Source: Simmondsia chinensis (taxonomy: Eukaryota; Streptophyta; Magnoliopsida; Caryophyllales; Simmondsiaceae). Taken from it: a DNA stretch of 64,000 nucleotides. A program made the position numbers and the translations under genes. The DNA lies in the NCBI GenBank assembly GCA_018398585.1, contig JAGTTD010000007.1, positions 36,360,911 through 36,424,910 on the forward strand, in the 5' to 3' direction. Shown here in pieces: positions 33,359 through 44,951 of this stretch (its first letter is position 1; each line of letters begins with the position of its first letter). Under the pieces are notes generated by a model. The model saw nothing but the letters and a program-made list of their open reading frames with translations, made no database searches and was not told the origin of the DNA.

Positions 33359-33559
33359 TCATAAGATACTTGATTTTGATTCTCCTAGCAAACTCTCACT
33401 TTCGGCATATGCGATATCATTTTTATCAATAGTTCCCACTTTGTCCTTCACACAATATAAATGATTGATGGCTTTTCTTGAACCGACTTTTGTAAAATAT
33501 ATTAATTTAAGCGAAACTCGGTGTTTTGATGCATTTATATCCAAAACACGACTATTCAT
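33359..33559 (-). pseudogene. Possible captured fragment of an S1-domain protein
   Basis: A short reading frame whose start, RVLDINASKHRVSLKL, resembles the end of an S1 RNA-binding domain (as in RRP5 or ribosomal S1 proteins). The rest is unrecognised. It lies between the Copia element and the CACTA-like end. This could be chance. Confidence 0.25.
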
Positions 33560-33799
33560 GTGATGGAAGTTAATGATGTCAGCACTAGGTGTGATGTTGA
33601 AAGTTTTTTGAAAAATTTAGGTATGACTTTGAAATTTTGAAAAAGTGAGGTGATTTTCTAAAACTATACCTAAAATATAGGTAATTTTAAGTTTTAAAAA
33701 AAAAAAAAAAACCTCATAACAAATCCTTATAAAAATAATTTTATAGATTACAAACTTTACTATAATTAATTTTAATGTAAAAATTCCAATTTAAAAATA

Positions 33800-34079
33800 T
33801 AGAGACAGTAGGCTGTCTCTACTCCTTCTCAATTAGTGACGGATTAGAGATGGAAAGTCGCCGTCTCTGTTTCAAAAGTAGAGATGGCTACTTCCGTCTC
33901 TAATCCACCTCTATTTGGATATGGAATAGAGATGGAGCTTTCTGCCTCTATTCTCCATCACAAATCCGTTGCAAATCCGTCTCTAAATATTTTCCGTCTC
34001 TGCCTTGTCTCTAAATTTGTGACGTGCTTGCGCTGTCTCTAAATTTCTGTCTCTGATTGTGTGTTTTCTAGTAGTAAGA
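33800..34079 (-). mobile_element. CACTA-like element end with subterminal repeats
   Basis: On the minus strand the end reads CTTACTACTAGAAAACACAC, close to a CACTA-type terminus, followed by repeated AGAGACGG/AGAGACAG motifs in both orientations. The other terminus was not found. It begins about 450 bp after the Copia 3' LTR. Confidence 0.6.
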
Positions 34080-34354
34080 CGTGTTAAATGCATGTAAAAC
34101 CTACAAAACATGGAAAACAAAATCAATTTTTAATATTTGTAAGAAACATAGGATTAGACCACGAACCTAGCCGGAAGGAGCTGGATAAGTTCTTAACTTT
34201 TTTGGGCGACGAAGGAAGATATTCTAGAGCTATCTTATTGGTGTTAGTTGAGATATGCTACTCCAATGTAGTATAATAGAGGGGCACAATTGTTCCGTTA
34301 AGTTACGAAAATAACAGAAGTAGAATAGATATAGTTTTAACTTTTAAATAGAAT

Positions 34355-34580
34355 TAGAGTCACTAGATCCCATTAGAATTCCGAAGTTAAGCGTGCTTGG
34401 GCGAGAGCAGTACCAGGATGGGTGACCTCCTGGAAAGTCCTCACCCTCAGCTTGGAGCACTTGGAAACAGCCTCTCTTCAGGTGTAATACTCTGAAGGGG
34501 GAAAGCTGCGTACATCCGCCCCCCAGACCCTGCTTAGGCGGGATCCCTTGGGGCACTGGGTATGGTGTTGTTGTGTTGCT
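34355..34580 (+). mobile_element. 5S/Au-type SINE, almost full length
   Basis: Starts about 25 bases into the 5S-like head (CACTAGATCCCATTAG). Box A, GATGGGTGACC and CTCCTGGAAAGTCC are well kept. The tail mixes both types (GTTGTTGTGTTGC). Flanked by identical 13-mers TTTTAAATAGAAT (34342-34354 and 34581-34593), 95 bp upstream of the half-LINE. Confidence 0.94.
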
Positions 34581-34675
34581 TTTTAAATAGAATCAAACTC
34601 GATAACTATCGCCTCTTGGATCAACAATGAGAGGAGAAAAACTCGAAGGGGACTCAGTTTAAGTCGATGCCATTA

Positions 34676-37214
34676 GGCGTGCCTCAAAAATTCTCTCTCC
34701 TCTCTTTCAAATTCCCAATGGGTATATCCCAACACCCAATACCGGCACGTGCGGGCGCGTAGCTACCCACCCAGGCACCGGAGGTCAAGTGCAGGGCTCG
34801 ACCAGGGCTTGCGATTTGGGTCGTACGACTCTTGAGACCATTCGGTGAGTTCTACAGAGACCATCTCCTTTGCCTAATTCCGTTAACCGGGGTTGGTCGT
34901 CCCCTCCCGTCAACCCCATCTCCAAAAACCAAGGTTCAACAGCCACCGCCGGCTCCCATCAACTCCCACCGTCAATTTCAACCACCAACCACCAATCTTC
35001 ATCTCCCTTCTTTTCTCGGCAGGTCCGGCACCTTTGCCAATTCCATTTCCACCACCAACCTCCGTCATCCACACCTTCACCTACCTATAGCCATCACCAG
35101 GTGCAAACTCCTTGTCCCAATGGCTCTCTTCTCTCTCCTCATTTTACCCATCCCCAACGGTATTACTGCTGATATGGGGGTGTCTATTTTCGTTGATGGA
35201 TTACCTGAAAGAACGACAAATTCTTGGCTTAAAGCTGTTTTTCGTGGATTTAATTCAATTTACGATACATTTGTGCCTGTTAAGAAAAGGTTGAGGTCAA
35301 GGTTGTCTTATGGTTTTGTCCGGTTTTCGGAGTATGGCGAAGCGGCGCGGGCGATTACATCCATGGACGGTGGAAGGTAGATGGGCGATGGGGGCTAAAC
35401 TCAGAGTTCAATGGGCTAAACCAATCAGAAGACCAATTACTACTACTGTGCGAAACCAGCCTCAACTTAGGGCTCCCTGTCAGCTCAGGAACGCAGAAGG
35501 CATTCAGGATTAGGGGAGAGCCGAGGAGTCCACGTCTGTTAACATTCTGAAAATTGTAGCATCAAATACCAATAAGTGCGTCGAGGCTTGGCTTGAGCGG
35601 GCTTTAAGTGCGCATACGTCTGAGGAGGCCAGCCTTGATGATATTCTCACGTTTATCACGGAGAACAATCTCTACGGGTTAACCCCTAGAGGGTTAAGCA
35701 CTTCCTTCTTTATCCTGGTATGTGATTCTATGGACACCCTTGAGTCCCACAGTGGGCCACGCCTTGAGATTCTATTGAGGAAATTCAAAGAGGTATATAA
35801 GTACAGCAGCGAGACCCTTGGCTATGTTGAGAGAAGGGTGTGGATTGAGGTTTATGGATTGCCTCTTCAATGTTGGTCTAAGAATTGCTTCACTGATATG
35901 GCAAAATTGTGGGGAAAGATCGTCAGAATGGATGCAAGGACGTCCGCTATGAGGTGTGTTGATGTTGCTAGGATCCTTATTAACAATTGCTCCACTTCAT
36001 ACATTCATCAGACGGTCCAAGTTCAGTCTATTGGGGGATCAAGTTTGGTTCTTTTCAAGGAGGATAATTCTGAGGTCATTTCAGACTATTCATCCAGAGT
36101 TGTTGCTTTAGCAGCTTCGGCTAGATTGGCCAAGGAACAGGCCTCATTTGCGACACAGATCAATCGAGATATTCATGACACAACAGTGACACGACAATAC
36201 TCACGGACTGAATCTCTCCCTGTTCGAATGATGGATGATGTAGATTCTCTGGATCTGGTATCAGAACGCTTGATGACTAGGGAAGAGAATACAATTCCTG
36301 CCCCACGGTTGGCAAATGAAAGGATGGGAGTTGCTTGACAGCTGTCTGGACATGGTTCCATCCACATCAACGACCAAATCATTGGGAGATGGGCCCTACA
36401 CCGGTCACTCCTGCATGCCAGGCCTTGTGCTTCACAGCATGTGGCACATCCTCCTCTACTATTGCTATGGGTTGAGAATTGTGAAGCTCTAGCTCAGCAA
36501 CATCATAATCAGATGACCACATCGGATACCAATACTTGGGGAGGCAAGAGTGATAATGAGTCAACGACATCTGGGCCAGAATTCCCTCCAGGATTCGAGC
36601 CAATAACAGCAATTGATATCTCTCAAGTCGAGGTTAGTTTGCCGCAGAGTCAGCAAGATCAGCTCCACTCATGGAAGGGGCTAGCATGGGCGGGAGGAAA
36701 AAAGAAAAATTCCGCACAACGAAAAGAGAGAGTAAAACAATCAATCGCAAGATGAAGGAGAGAGAGAAGCGGGAGTTGCAAGAATTCTTGAAGGATATGT
36801 CTCCTAGAAGTAATGCTGAAAAATCGACTAAGACAGCCGGGAAGAGGAAAAAACGGAATAGGGGAAATCGAATCAAGAAGATCACGGAAGAAGAGTATGA
36901 TGAGAGGATCCTGAATGCGGAGCGGGTAATAGAGTTAGGAGAAAAGGTGGGCTTCAACTTTGATGGTTTCAATCCATCTATGGTGGCAGACCTTATTGCT
37001 CAATGATATGGGTTGGGTGTTGGGTTGTGGCTTCAGTCCCACTCTCGGTTCTTGTGCTGGCCTTTTGTTTCTTCTCTTGCTAAGATCCCTGTTTGTGTTG
37101 GAGCCAGTATTTCTGTTCCAGTTTTCTTGTGTTGTGTTGGGTGTTTTTGATCTCTAGCCTCGCCTAACGAGTGACCAGTTTGTTTAGCGATTTTGTCGCA
37201 ATTTATCGAAAAAA
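34676..37214 (+). mobile_element. ORF1-only, LINE-type insertion (half-LINE)
   Basis: 2,539 bp bounded by the perfect 15-bp duplication AAGTCGATGCCATTA (34661-34675 and 37215-37229). The 3' end is GCAATTTATCG plus an A run, the same terminus as the other LINE ends in this window. The 5' side has a CT-rich leader, then a single RRM-bearing ORF1. The 3' UTR starts right after ORF1; no endonuclease, reverse transcriptase or RNase H motif occurs in either strand. The bracketing duplication means the insertion was made in this form. The alternative is later internal loss of ORF2. Confidence 0.85.
35174..37006 (+). pseudogene. LINE ORF1 protein with N-terminal RRM, broken
   Basis: RNA-binding first protein of a plant L1-type LINE. 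RNP2-like IFVDGL and RNP1-like RLSYGFVRF place an RRM at about 35180-35430. A DUF4283-like region follows at about 35735-36080 (RRVWIEVYGLPLQCWSKNCF), then EFPPGFEP (about 36580) and a basic C-terminus ending VGFNFDGFNPSMVADLIAQ, the kind of end that in plant LINEs precedes the endonuclease. The frame shifts near 35375 and near 36690, with stops at 35511-35513 and 36336-36338. Start 35174 is the last ATG before the RRM; upstream in-frame ATGs exist at 34832 and 35120. Confidence 0.8.
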
Positions 37215-37327
37215 AAGTCGATGCCATTATGAGCTCAAAATCTTCTTGTTGTAGTGATTCATTGCAAGTGATAATAACAAACGAAGTAGCTTATGCCCTT
37301 AAGAGTTGTTGATTGCGTGAGTTTAGG

Positions 37328-37880
37328 AGCCATTGTTCGAAATGACTCAAAATAGAAAACTATTATTCAAAATGGTCCATTTAAAAAAATATTTATCCAA
37401 ATGACCTCCACGTCAGCAAATTTTAAAATTTTAAACTTTTTGGTTTTCGGGTACCTCCTTCTCTGTGATAATAATTTTAAAGATAATAATTTATGTTAAT
37501 TGTTATGTAAACAAACGACTATTATTAGATAACTGTAATAATGAGTAAATTAAAAAATTATATATAGATAATATTATTCAATATTTAATAAATAACTTAA
37601 TTAAAATTTTTTATTATAAATTACATATACAATTTAACTAAAACATATATTATAAAGCTAAATATAACACGATAATAAAAATATAATTAATATATTTAAT
37701 TTAATTAATAGTTAATAATTTATTAAAAAATAAAAAAAAGTTTAAAGTGTCAGGTACCCTAAAATAGAACAATTTTTTTTTTAATTTGCTGATATGGAGG
37801 CCATTTGGGAAAATATTTTTTAAAATGGGCCATTTTGAATAATATTTTTTTATTTTGGGCCATTTTGGGCAACGATTCTG
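37328..37880. mobile_element. Foldback MITE, about 95-bp inverted arms
   Basis: Left arm CAAAATGGTCCATTTAAAAA with TCCAAATGACC; right arm its mirror (GGCCATTTGGGAAAATA, GGGCCATTTTGAATAATA). About 350 bp of AT-rich filler between. It begins 114 bp after the half-LINE. Confidence 0.78.
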
Positions 37881-38149
37881 AGTTAAGCGTTCTTGCTTAT
37901 TAGCCCTTGTGAGTTTTAAACCCTCCAATTTTTAAAAAATTTTTGCTATTTTATTGGTCGATCCTAATCGTATGACTATTTTATTCCCCATTAGTTCCCG
38001 GAGAAAATGTGTCCAAGGAATCATTCGGTTTCCTTTGCTCCCCCTTTTTGTTCATGTTTCAAAAGCATATGATGTGCTTCCGGTATACGTACAGGGAGGG
38101 TAATCAGTGTGCTGAATGGCTAACCTACTTTGCGCTTGCTATCAATCGG

Positions 38150-38766
38150 AATATCTAGAGCTTTGGGAGCTGTTGTCTGGGTTTCGGTCTTTCTTTTTCA
38201 GTGGCCTATACAACAACTACAACAACAACATACCCAGTATTTCAAGGACTCCCGCATAAGCAAGGTCTGGGAGGGGTGATTGTACGCAGCCTTACCCCTT
38301 CAGAGTGTAACCCTGGCGAGAGGCTATTTCCGAGGACCCCCAGCCTGACAGGGTTAGCAACACGAGAACTTCCCAAGAGGTCACCCATCCTGGTAATGCT
38401 CTTGCCCAAGCACGCTTAACTTCGGAGTTCTAATTAGATGCGATGCCTTAGTGTTTGGTAAATGAATTCTATGCAGGTACTTTTCAATGAACTATGTGGG
38501 TACTTTTTCTGCATAATTTCGAGAAAATTTGCTTTTTCTTATTGTCATTTTAGTTGAATTTATTCCTGGTCCTCTCTATTGATGGTGTAATCTTCTAGCA
38601 ATAGCTTGCATTCCTTGTAATCCTCCTTTCCTTCTTTTTCTAGTTGTAATGTTGGCTAGTTATATCTTCTTTTGCCGCACGCTTTAAAGTGGGTTGGTTC
38701 AGGAATTGGTTTTGTGATTTTGCATGTATTGTACCGTGACTCTAGTCACTAATTACCGGAAAAAAG
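38150..38766 (+). mobile_element. LINE 3' end interrupted by a SINE
   Basis: T-rich 3' UTR-like sequence ending TCTAGTCACTAATTACCGG plus A run (about 38745-38766). The SINE at 38211-38455 lies inside it. The 5' boundary is a guess. Confidence 0.55.
38211..38455 (-). mobile_element. 5S/Au-type SINE, full length, subfamily II
   Basis: Antisense, (GTT)n-type tail, complete 5S-like head to about 38455. Target duplication not clear (CTATAC against CTATGC). It lies in what looks like a LINE 3' UTR that resumes downstream. Confidence 0.9.
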
Positions 38767-40094
38767 CTCATTTATTACCCAAAAAAAAGAGTCCTAGTGA
38801 CTGAGGATGTGCTCTTTAGATGTCCCTTGACCAAAGCAGTTGGCTGAATTAAACCCACGCAAGAATATTATAAGTCATGGTCTACTCAAATGATGTTACT
38901 TGGAATTGACATTTTAATTCAATATGTTGAACATTAATTCATTGTTATCATAGGTATCTTAAACTTTAATTCAATTTTGTATATTGAATGGGGAGTTATT
39001 ATTAACAGGATAAAAATTATTATTATCAGAGTAATACTATAACTTACAAAAAATGGCAGCCACAATATTGCCTTGAAAATAACGATTTTAGCAGCGGTCA
39101 TAACATTAAGCAACCAATATACATATTAAAAGTAATTATTTTGTTGCAAGACAAATAGTTTATGGAATTTTTTTTCTTAGATACTGTGATATTTAAACAT
39201 TTATTATCGAGTTACACTAATGCCTTAATATATATAATGAAGTATATATTGGTTTAACAGCTGTATTACCCAAGTACCTGGGGGTTTAAAAATATTAGCA
39301 GTTAGGTACACTTTGCCAAATAAGTTGCTAAATCTGTTTTGCCTTATATCATAATTCAATCCTTTTTTGTGAGACATTGCTGGCATAGCATATTATTTTT
39401 GGTAATACTTATGTTACTTATGCAGGAATTCGACTATGTTTTTTACAATCTGTTTGATATTTACAAAAATTATTGACATAGCACATATGTATTATCATAG
39501 TTATATGCCATATTAGCATTTTTTTAGTGAAAATTGGACAAAGTTTAATGACAATTCATCATATTCAAATGCAGGATAGTTAGGAGATTAAAGTTTCAAA
39601 CCTTAGTGTATATGTATTAACTAGTGAATGACATACTTCAACCTCTATTTTATTACGCTTGACAGAATCCTAGTTTTACTTAATGTTATATATTAGGAGT
39701 TGTTAGTACCAAGGTAAAAATTATTATTATCATAACAATGATATCATTTACAAACAATAAGAGCTACAAAATTACCTCGAAAACTATAATCTAACAATAA
39801 TAATTTTGTCCCGACTATAATATTATCATATACATTTGTTACGTCTGATTAATGGAAATCATTTATCTACAATGCATTTATTTTCTTAGACCCCAAGCAA
39901 ACAAAAATATTTAGACTTATCATCTATATGTTCCGTATGATGACTCATTTTGTAGAATTTTTTAAAACAAAGTTCTTAATATTTTTTCTTACGTGTCTAA
40001 AAAAAGTTATACTTTTCTTAGACAAGTAGAGTATCGAAGATTAATCACGTATGTTACTTTTTATTATTTTTGAGTAGCATTTGTCTTCAAAATA

Positions 40095-40205
40095 CCTCTC
40101 GGCAGGGTTACATCCCGAAGGGGTAAGGCTGCGTACATCCACCTCTCCCAGACCCTGCTTATGCGGGAGTCTTTGAGACACTAAGTCTGTTATTGTTGTT
40201 GTTGT
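40095..40205 (+). mobile_element. 5S/Au-type SINE, 5'-truncated
   Basis: Body and (GTT)n tail only, starting at CCTCTCGGCAGGG. Flanks ATTTGTCTTCAAAATA (40079-40094) and ATTTGACTTCAAAATA (40206-40221) differ at one base of 16. Confidence 0.93.
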
Positions 40206-40372
40206 ATTTGACTTCAAAATATTTACCAGTTTAATTATAAAGGGTATTATTATCAAAGCATAAAAGTCTAATAAAGAGTACAGTTCATACTGGTCGGGAA
40301 AAGAAAGCTATCTCTAACAAAATATCGATCTCCTTCTTCCAATAAATTAACAAATAAGAAATATATAGAATC

Positions 40373-40616
40373 TGTTAGAGTATGAAATCATTCTCGGACC
40401 TTTACTAATCAACTTAACCTTTTGGGACAAGTTCGAATCCGAACATCCCTCGCTTGAAATATTGGCATAGTTCAAGCCTAAGGCATGGGCGTGCCTATGT
40501 ATTATCTACGCTTCAAACCCTATTGACATTTGTATGATGGGGCATGTTACAGTATAAAACAAATTTTGGACGTTCACCCATCATATTAAACTTTTAGGAC
40601 GGTCGATTCCTTGACA
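40373..40616 (+). mobile_element. TRIM/SMART-like element with flanking duplication
   Basis: LTRs begin TGTTAGAGTATGAAATC (40373) and TGTTACAGTATAAAAC (40545-40616, 72 bp, ending TTGACA). The PBS and 5' LTR end are deleted. Flanks GAATC (40368-40372) and GAACC (40617-40621) fit a 5-bp duplication with one mismatch. Confidence 0.78.
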
Positions 40617-40643
40617 GAACCATGATGTAAGGAAATGGACTAT

Positions 40644-40980
40644 GTATATGAGGAAATTCAACTCATGGGCGGGAGCAAAGAAGGCAAAAACTACTAAGCT
40701 TATGGACTCCATCTCTGGTCTGATTCTTTTCTTGCTTTTTGTTTCAGTTTGAGCTGTTTCGAATGTCCCTCTTGGTTATTTGTTCATTGCCGGTGTGCTA
40801 TTGAGGGTATGGTAGGAATTAATGTAATCCTATTTCCAAGTGTTTTGAGTCGTTACGTACAACTTTTATAGGTTTTCTTTTTATTTTCCCTTTTTCTGCA
40901 CTATATGTGCAATTTTGGGTTTCTTCTTCAGATATCAGGTTTTATAGTGTGAGTTTTTCTCGTTAATTAACGGAAAAAAA
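40644..40980 (+). mobile_element. LINE 3' end fragment with target duplication
   Basis: T-rich 3' UTR ending TCTCGTTAATTAACGG plus A run. Flanks AAGGAAATGGACTAT (40629-40643) and AAGGAAATCGACTCT (40980-40994), 13 of 15 alike. Confidence 0.75.
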
Positions 40981-41157
40981 AGGAAATCGACTCTCACACA
41001 TGTATGATGATGTGTTGGGGTAGGTGGGTGCACCAAATATGGCGCAACAACACGAGACTTAGACTTTCTTGTATGTGAATTTGCTTTGAAACTACCTGCT
41101 ATTTCACAGGCTGATCTTTTAACGAGTCATTGGAGAACAATTCTAAAGGGTATTAAA

Positions 41158-41294
41158 TACAACAAGTAACAGGAGATTCAGTGCCTCGAAGGCTCCTGCA
41201 AATGCTGGGTTTAGGGGGGAAGACGTACGTAGCCTTACCCCTTCAAGGTGTTACCCTTAGGGAGACTGTTTTCGAGGATCCCCAACCTAAGAAG
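41158..41294 (-). mobile_element. 5S/Au-type SINE, tail-only copy
   Basis: Antisense Au-like body and tail. In sense the 5' edge is TTCTTAGGTTGGGGATCC, the boundary shared with the copies at 46029, 50858 and 53110. No convincing target duplication. Confidence 0.82.
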
Positions 41295-41317
41295 AAGAAA
41301 GGCAAATAGGCATACAA

Positions 41318-41620
41318 CTTAGGTTTCCACTGTGTTAGTTTAGTTTTTATACTATTAGTTACGTCAATTTAATTCTTTTATAATTTATGTTGTGTCAATT
41401 TAGTCTTTAGTACAGTCGGGTCATGAATGGTTTTACATTAAGTCAATGGGTAGATTTTTACAAGATTGCAATTGCATCTAATATTAACATTTTTATTAAA
41501 AATTATATCATTAATGTAATTTAAATTTTAGCATAAAACTAAATTCATATAGTATCTCGATTAAAATTATATCTTGATTATTTTTTTTCGATAATTAGCA
41601 ATATAAGATCTTGATTAAAA
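41318..41620. mobile_element. MULE-like MITE remnant
   Basis: TATACTATTAGTTACGTCAA, TGTGTCAATTTAGTC and TTGCATCTAATATTAAC follow the family interior; both termini are lost. Contains the 25-bp LINE insertion. Confidence 0.55.
41581..41605 (-). mobile_element. Extremely short LINE 3' insertion (25 bp)
   Basis: Only a T run plus CGATAATTAGCAATATA, the reverse of the LINE terminus. Flanks ATATCTTGATTA (41569-41580) and AGATCTTGATTA (41606-41617), 11 of 12 alike. It sits in a MULE-like MITE remnant. Confidence 0.6.
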
Positions 41621-41789
41621 TCAAGCAGGCTAGACGCTCCAAGACTTTCTGAGCGCTAGAATGGAAACAAAAACATGAGGACATACCTCAAGATGCCAAA
41701 GCAAGATAGAATGAATTAGACCGAAGCAAAACAAAACTCCAAACTCGCAGAACGTCACGGAAGATGACACATGCAAACAACGATTCTTG

Positions 41790-42110
41790 GATTAAGGCTC
41801 CGTTTGGTAGAAGGGAAATCCTTTTCCCTCTGAAAACATTTTCCTTTGGAAAAGATTTTCCAAGAAAAATCAAAATATTCTCCACCAATCGTCGTATATC
41901 TTTTTGTAGCCAACATAAACTCATTCTGATCTAAACTTAGATCCACGAATATCTCAAGACTTTGAAATGATAACTTACCCCATTATACAAGAAACGCCAA
42001 TTTCCACCTTTTGGTGGGAAAATCTTTTTCGTTAAAAATGCACTACAAACAACATAAAACAGAAAAACCAGTTTATAGATCTAATTTTCTCACTAAGCAA
42101 ACCGAGCGTA
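41790..42110. mobile_element. GGCTCCGTTTGGTA-type MITE
   Basis: GGCTCCGTTTGGTAGAAGG, then CATTTTCCTTTGGAAAA palindromes and, at the right, mirrored TTTCTCACTAAGCAAACCGAG. A very similar start (GGCTCCGTTTGTTTTGACGG) is at about 51954 and the mirror (CGAAACAAACGAAGCC) ends near 53036. Confidence 0.6.
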
Positions 42111-42379
42111 ATTATAGGGAGAAACTAATAATACTTGACCTCGGGCTACTGTACCTTTTGACCATTTGAGCAATTATTAAAAAAATAAAAATAAAAAATA
42201 AAAATGGAATATAATTGTTTAAAAATTGATATGCAAGTCAACAGCAGTATTTGGCCTCTGCTTACGGCGAAATATATCTCAAAATGACAAATGTTATTCA
42301 ATTTATACTTTCAACAATCAAATCTTGAACTTTGGTCACCCACGGGTGTCTTTATCATTGACTTTCTCCATCTTTAATT

Positions 42380-42692
42380 GACTAATTTATCGAACTGGCA
42401 TACGACATTTCAAATGGCGTAATAGAACGCATGTTATTTAAAATGAAATGAGTGAACGCTATTTGAAATGACATGTATAAAGCCATTTGAAATTGAGTGC
42501 ATAAAGTGGACATGCACTCCATTTAAAATGGCGTGTGTGCAAAACAGAAAAATATAGTACATAAAGTGGACGCCATTTTAAATGATGTACGTTCTTTTTC
42601 AGCCACACGGTATGCCATTTCACTAAAATTTCTTGCTGACATGCCATGTTCCTAAATTTTTTATCAAAATGTTATAGTTTGATAAATTAGTC
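42380..42692. mobile_element. MITE with 17-bp inverted ends and 9-bp duplication
   Basis: Ends GACTAATTTATCGAACT and mirrored AGTTTGATAAATTAGTC. Flanks TCTTTAATT (42371-42379) and TCTTTAAAT (42693-42701), 8 of 9 alike. The interior repeats short ATTTAAAATGGCGT-type palindromes. Confidence 0.75.
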
Positions 42693-42701
42693 TCTTTAAA
42701 T

Positions 42702-44528
42702 AGTGTTACTTTATTAAGATTATTAATATATATTTTGTCTTTACAAATGCGGAATTCGGTTACCTCGTAAACCTCAGTTCATGTTGTGATTCATACATTA
42801 CAAGAGTCAGTTAAGTCAGAAATGTCTCAAGATAAGGTTCAGAAGGAAATCAAACTTCAAATATTAAGTCTAAAGTAACATTGTATTTCATTTCTTATTA
42901 TTAAAACAAGGTACTGATAGATAATTATTAATATTTTTCACTTAACTAAACTTCAATTTTCTCAACCTATTACTTTGTCCCCCAACAATACCACTTGGAA
43001 AGTTGAAAATAATATTGTTTTACATTTATGGAACTGTAAAATTACGAGGATGTGAAGTATCGCTTATAATTTTCTTTCTTTTTATTTTTTCTAACTGTGA
43101 TGTAGGCTATTTTTTTTTGTCACACACTTTAATGCAAATTGGCTCAGTCATCACTTACATGGGTTTGCTTGTTTTATACTGTAACTCTTGTTGCGAATTA
43201 TAAAAAAAAAGGAAAGTGTTAATATTTTATCTTTTCTATCTCTATTTCTTTCATATCTGTTTATTTCGTGTATATATTGAATTTATTGAGACACTTAATA
43301 TTCTCCAATAGTAGCAAGATCCACCAGACTACACAGTCAAGACTGATTACCGAGGACAATATACATAGTTGGATTTTCAGAGAGATGATAAACTAATTCA
43401 AGTGAAGAAAACTTATTGCAAAGAACATATACACAACATTTTTCGGTGTATTTTGTCATAAGACGTCCATCTCTACGTAAATCGCCTATATATGGCATAT
43501 GCATACATGTGAATAACAATAAAGTTTTAATTCGTAAGCCTAATTCGCCTTAACTATCCACTTATATAACTCCTTAATATCATCAGCTAGCAACTTCATC
43601 TCACTATCAACAATATCCCACAAGTTTAGACCTTAGAGGTAGAACATCGTGTTAGATATCTAATATATATAGCCGTTGTAATTGGGTTTCTCTATTTTGT
43701 TCCTCGATACTTAGTAAGAAATGCTACAAAGCCTCACCTCTTGTGTTAAACCAGAAACACCAATCTTCTTTTGACGAAGATCTTGTCACGACCCAAATTT
43801 ACATTGGTGGCTCCTATACTGTGTTGAGAGTCGGAACGCTCTCCAATGACGTGGTTAAATCCACTAAAGTACACGCCCAAGAAAGATAATAGAAGACAAG
43901 ACACGAAACTAGATCTGTAGAAAGATGATGAGGTAACTTAAAAGAAGAAACCTATTAGAATAAAGAAAACAAACTTCCTCTCTTGTTAAGGAGAAGTTAA
44001 TTTCTTTTCCACGAAGGAAAATATTTCATGAAGTTATAAAAAAAATGTTTGAGAGGAAAAATATTTTCATTCAGAATAAACTGATCCCTAATCGCAGGAC
44101 TATCATTTGATATTATATTGAATACCGAATAACTTTCCAACTTCATTTCTTAGAATTATGTAAATTGTCTTTAATCTTCCTCGAAAAAGGGGGAAACAAA
44201 ACTCAAGAACAAGTAATAAAAGTTATAAATCTCCCATAAAAGAAAAAAAGATGACATAATTTAGAAATGTCATTATAAACCGGCTTGAATAAGTCAAATC
44301 TAGTCAGATCCATCTGTACAACGAGTCAAACCAGGTTGGTTCTAACAAATAAATGGGTCAGATCAGACATGTCATAGCGGCCCCTAGGTCAGAGGGTAGG
44401 TTGGTCGAGTCGGGCTCTGACAAAAATCTAATAGTTCATGATTCCACTCGCTATGGTGCATTCATTTAAAAATAAGATAATATATAAAATAAAAACAGTG
44501 CATCTCATGGAAAATACCTAGTATAAGA
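42702..44528. other. AT-rich intergenic stretch
   Basis: No recognisable gene. A 3' UTR-like T-rich segment at about 43060-43210 ends in an A run (ACTCTTGTTGCGAATTAT), possibly another LINE end. Confidence 0.4.
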
Positions 44529-44537
44529 TATAATATT

Positions 44538-44932
44538 GGGTTATTTACATTAAATGTCCCTATATTTAGCCTATTTTATCAATTTAGTCATTGTACTTTT
44601 AATTGTTTTAATTTAGTCCTTCTACTGTTTGAATTGTTTTAATTTGGTCCATAGAGTAAAATTTATATTAAGTTGCTGATGAAATTTTTAATAAATTGGC
44701 TGTGAGTTGGGTTAAATTGAGTCAATGGATGAGTTTCTTGTGGATTACTTGCATATATCATGATCGTACCATTAAAATTGCATCATTAACTTAACTTGAA
44801 TTTGATAAGTGGGCTAAATTGACATAATTCAAATAGTATAGTGACTAAACTGACACAATTAAAGTAAGACGATTAAATTGGCATAATGAGCAAAGTACAG
44901 AGACCATTGATGCAAATAACCCTATAATATTT
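44538..44932. mobile_element. MULE-like MITE with 9-bp duplication
   Basis: 395 bp, ends GGGTTATTTACATTAAATG and, mirrored, TGCAAATAACCC. Flanked by the identical 9-mer TATAATATT (44529-44537 and 44933-44941). A 9-bp duplication points to the Mutator superfamily. This copy defines the family. Confidence 0.88.
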
Positions 44933-44951
44933 AAGTAATTTGGCTCCGACC

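Noticed and set aside
34355..34480. Functional 5S rRNA gene
   Set aside because: The 5S-like parts are diverged, not tandem, joined to an Au-type body and flanked by target duplications. They are SINE heads.
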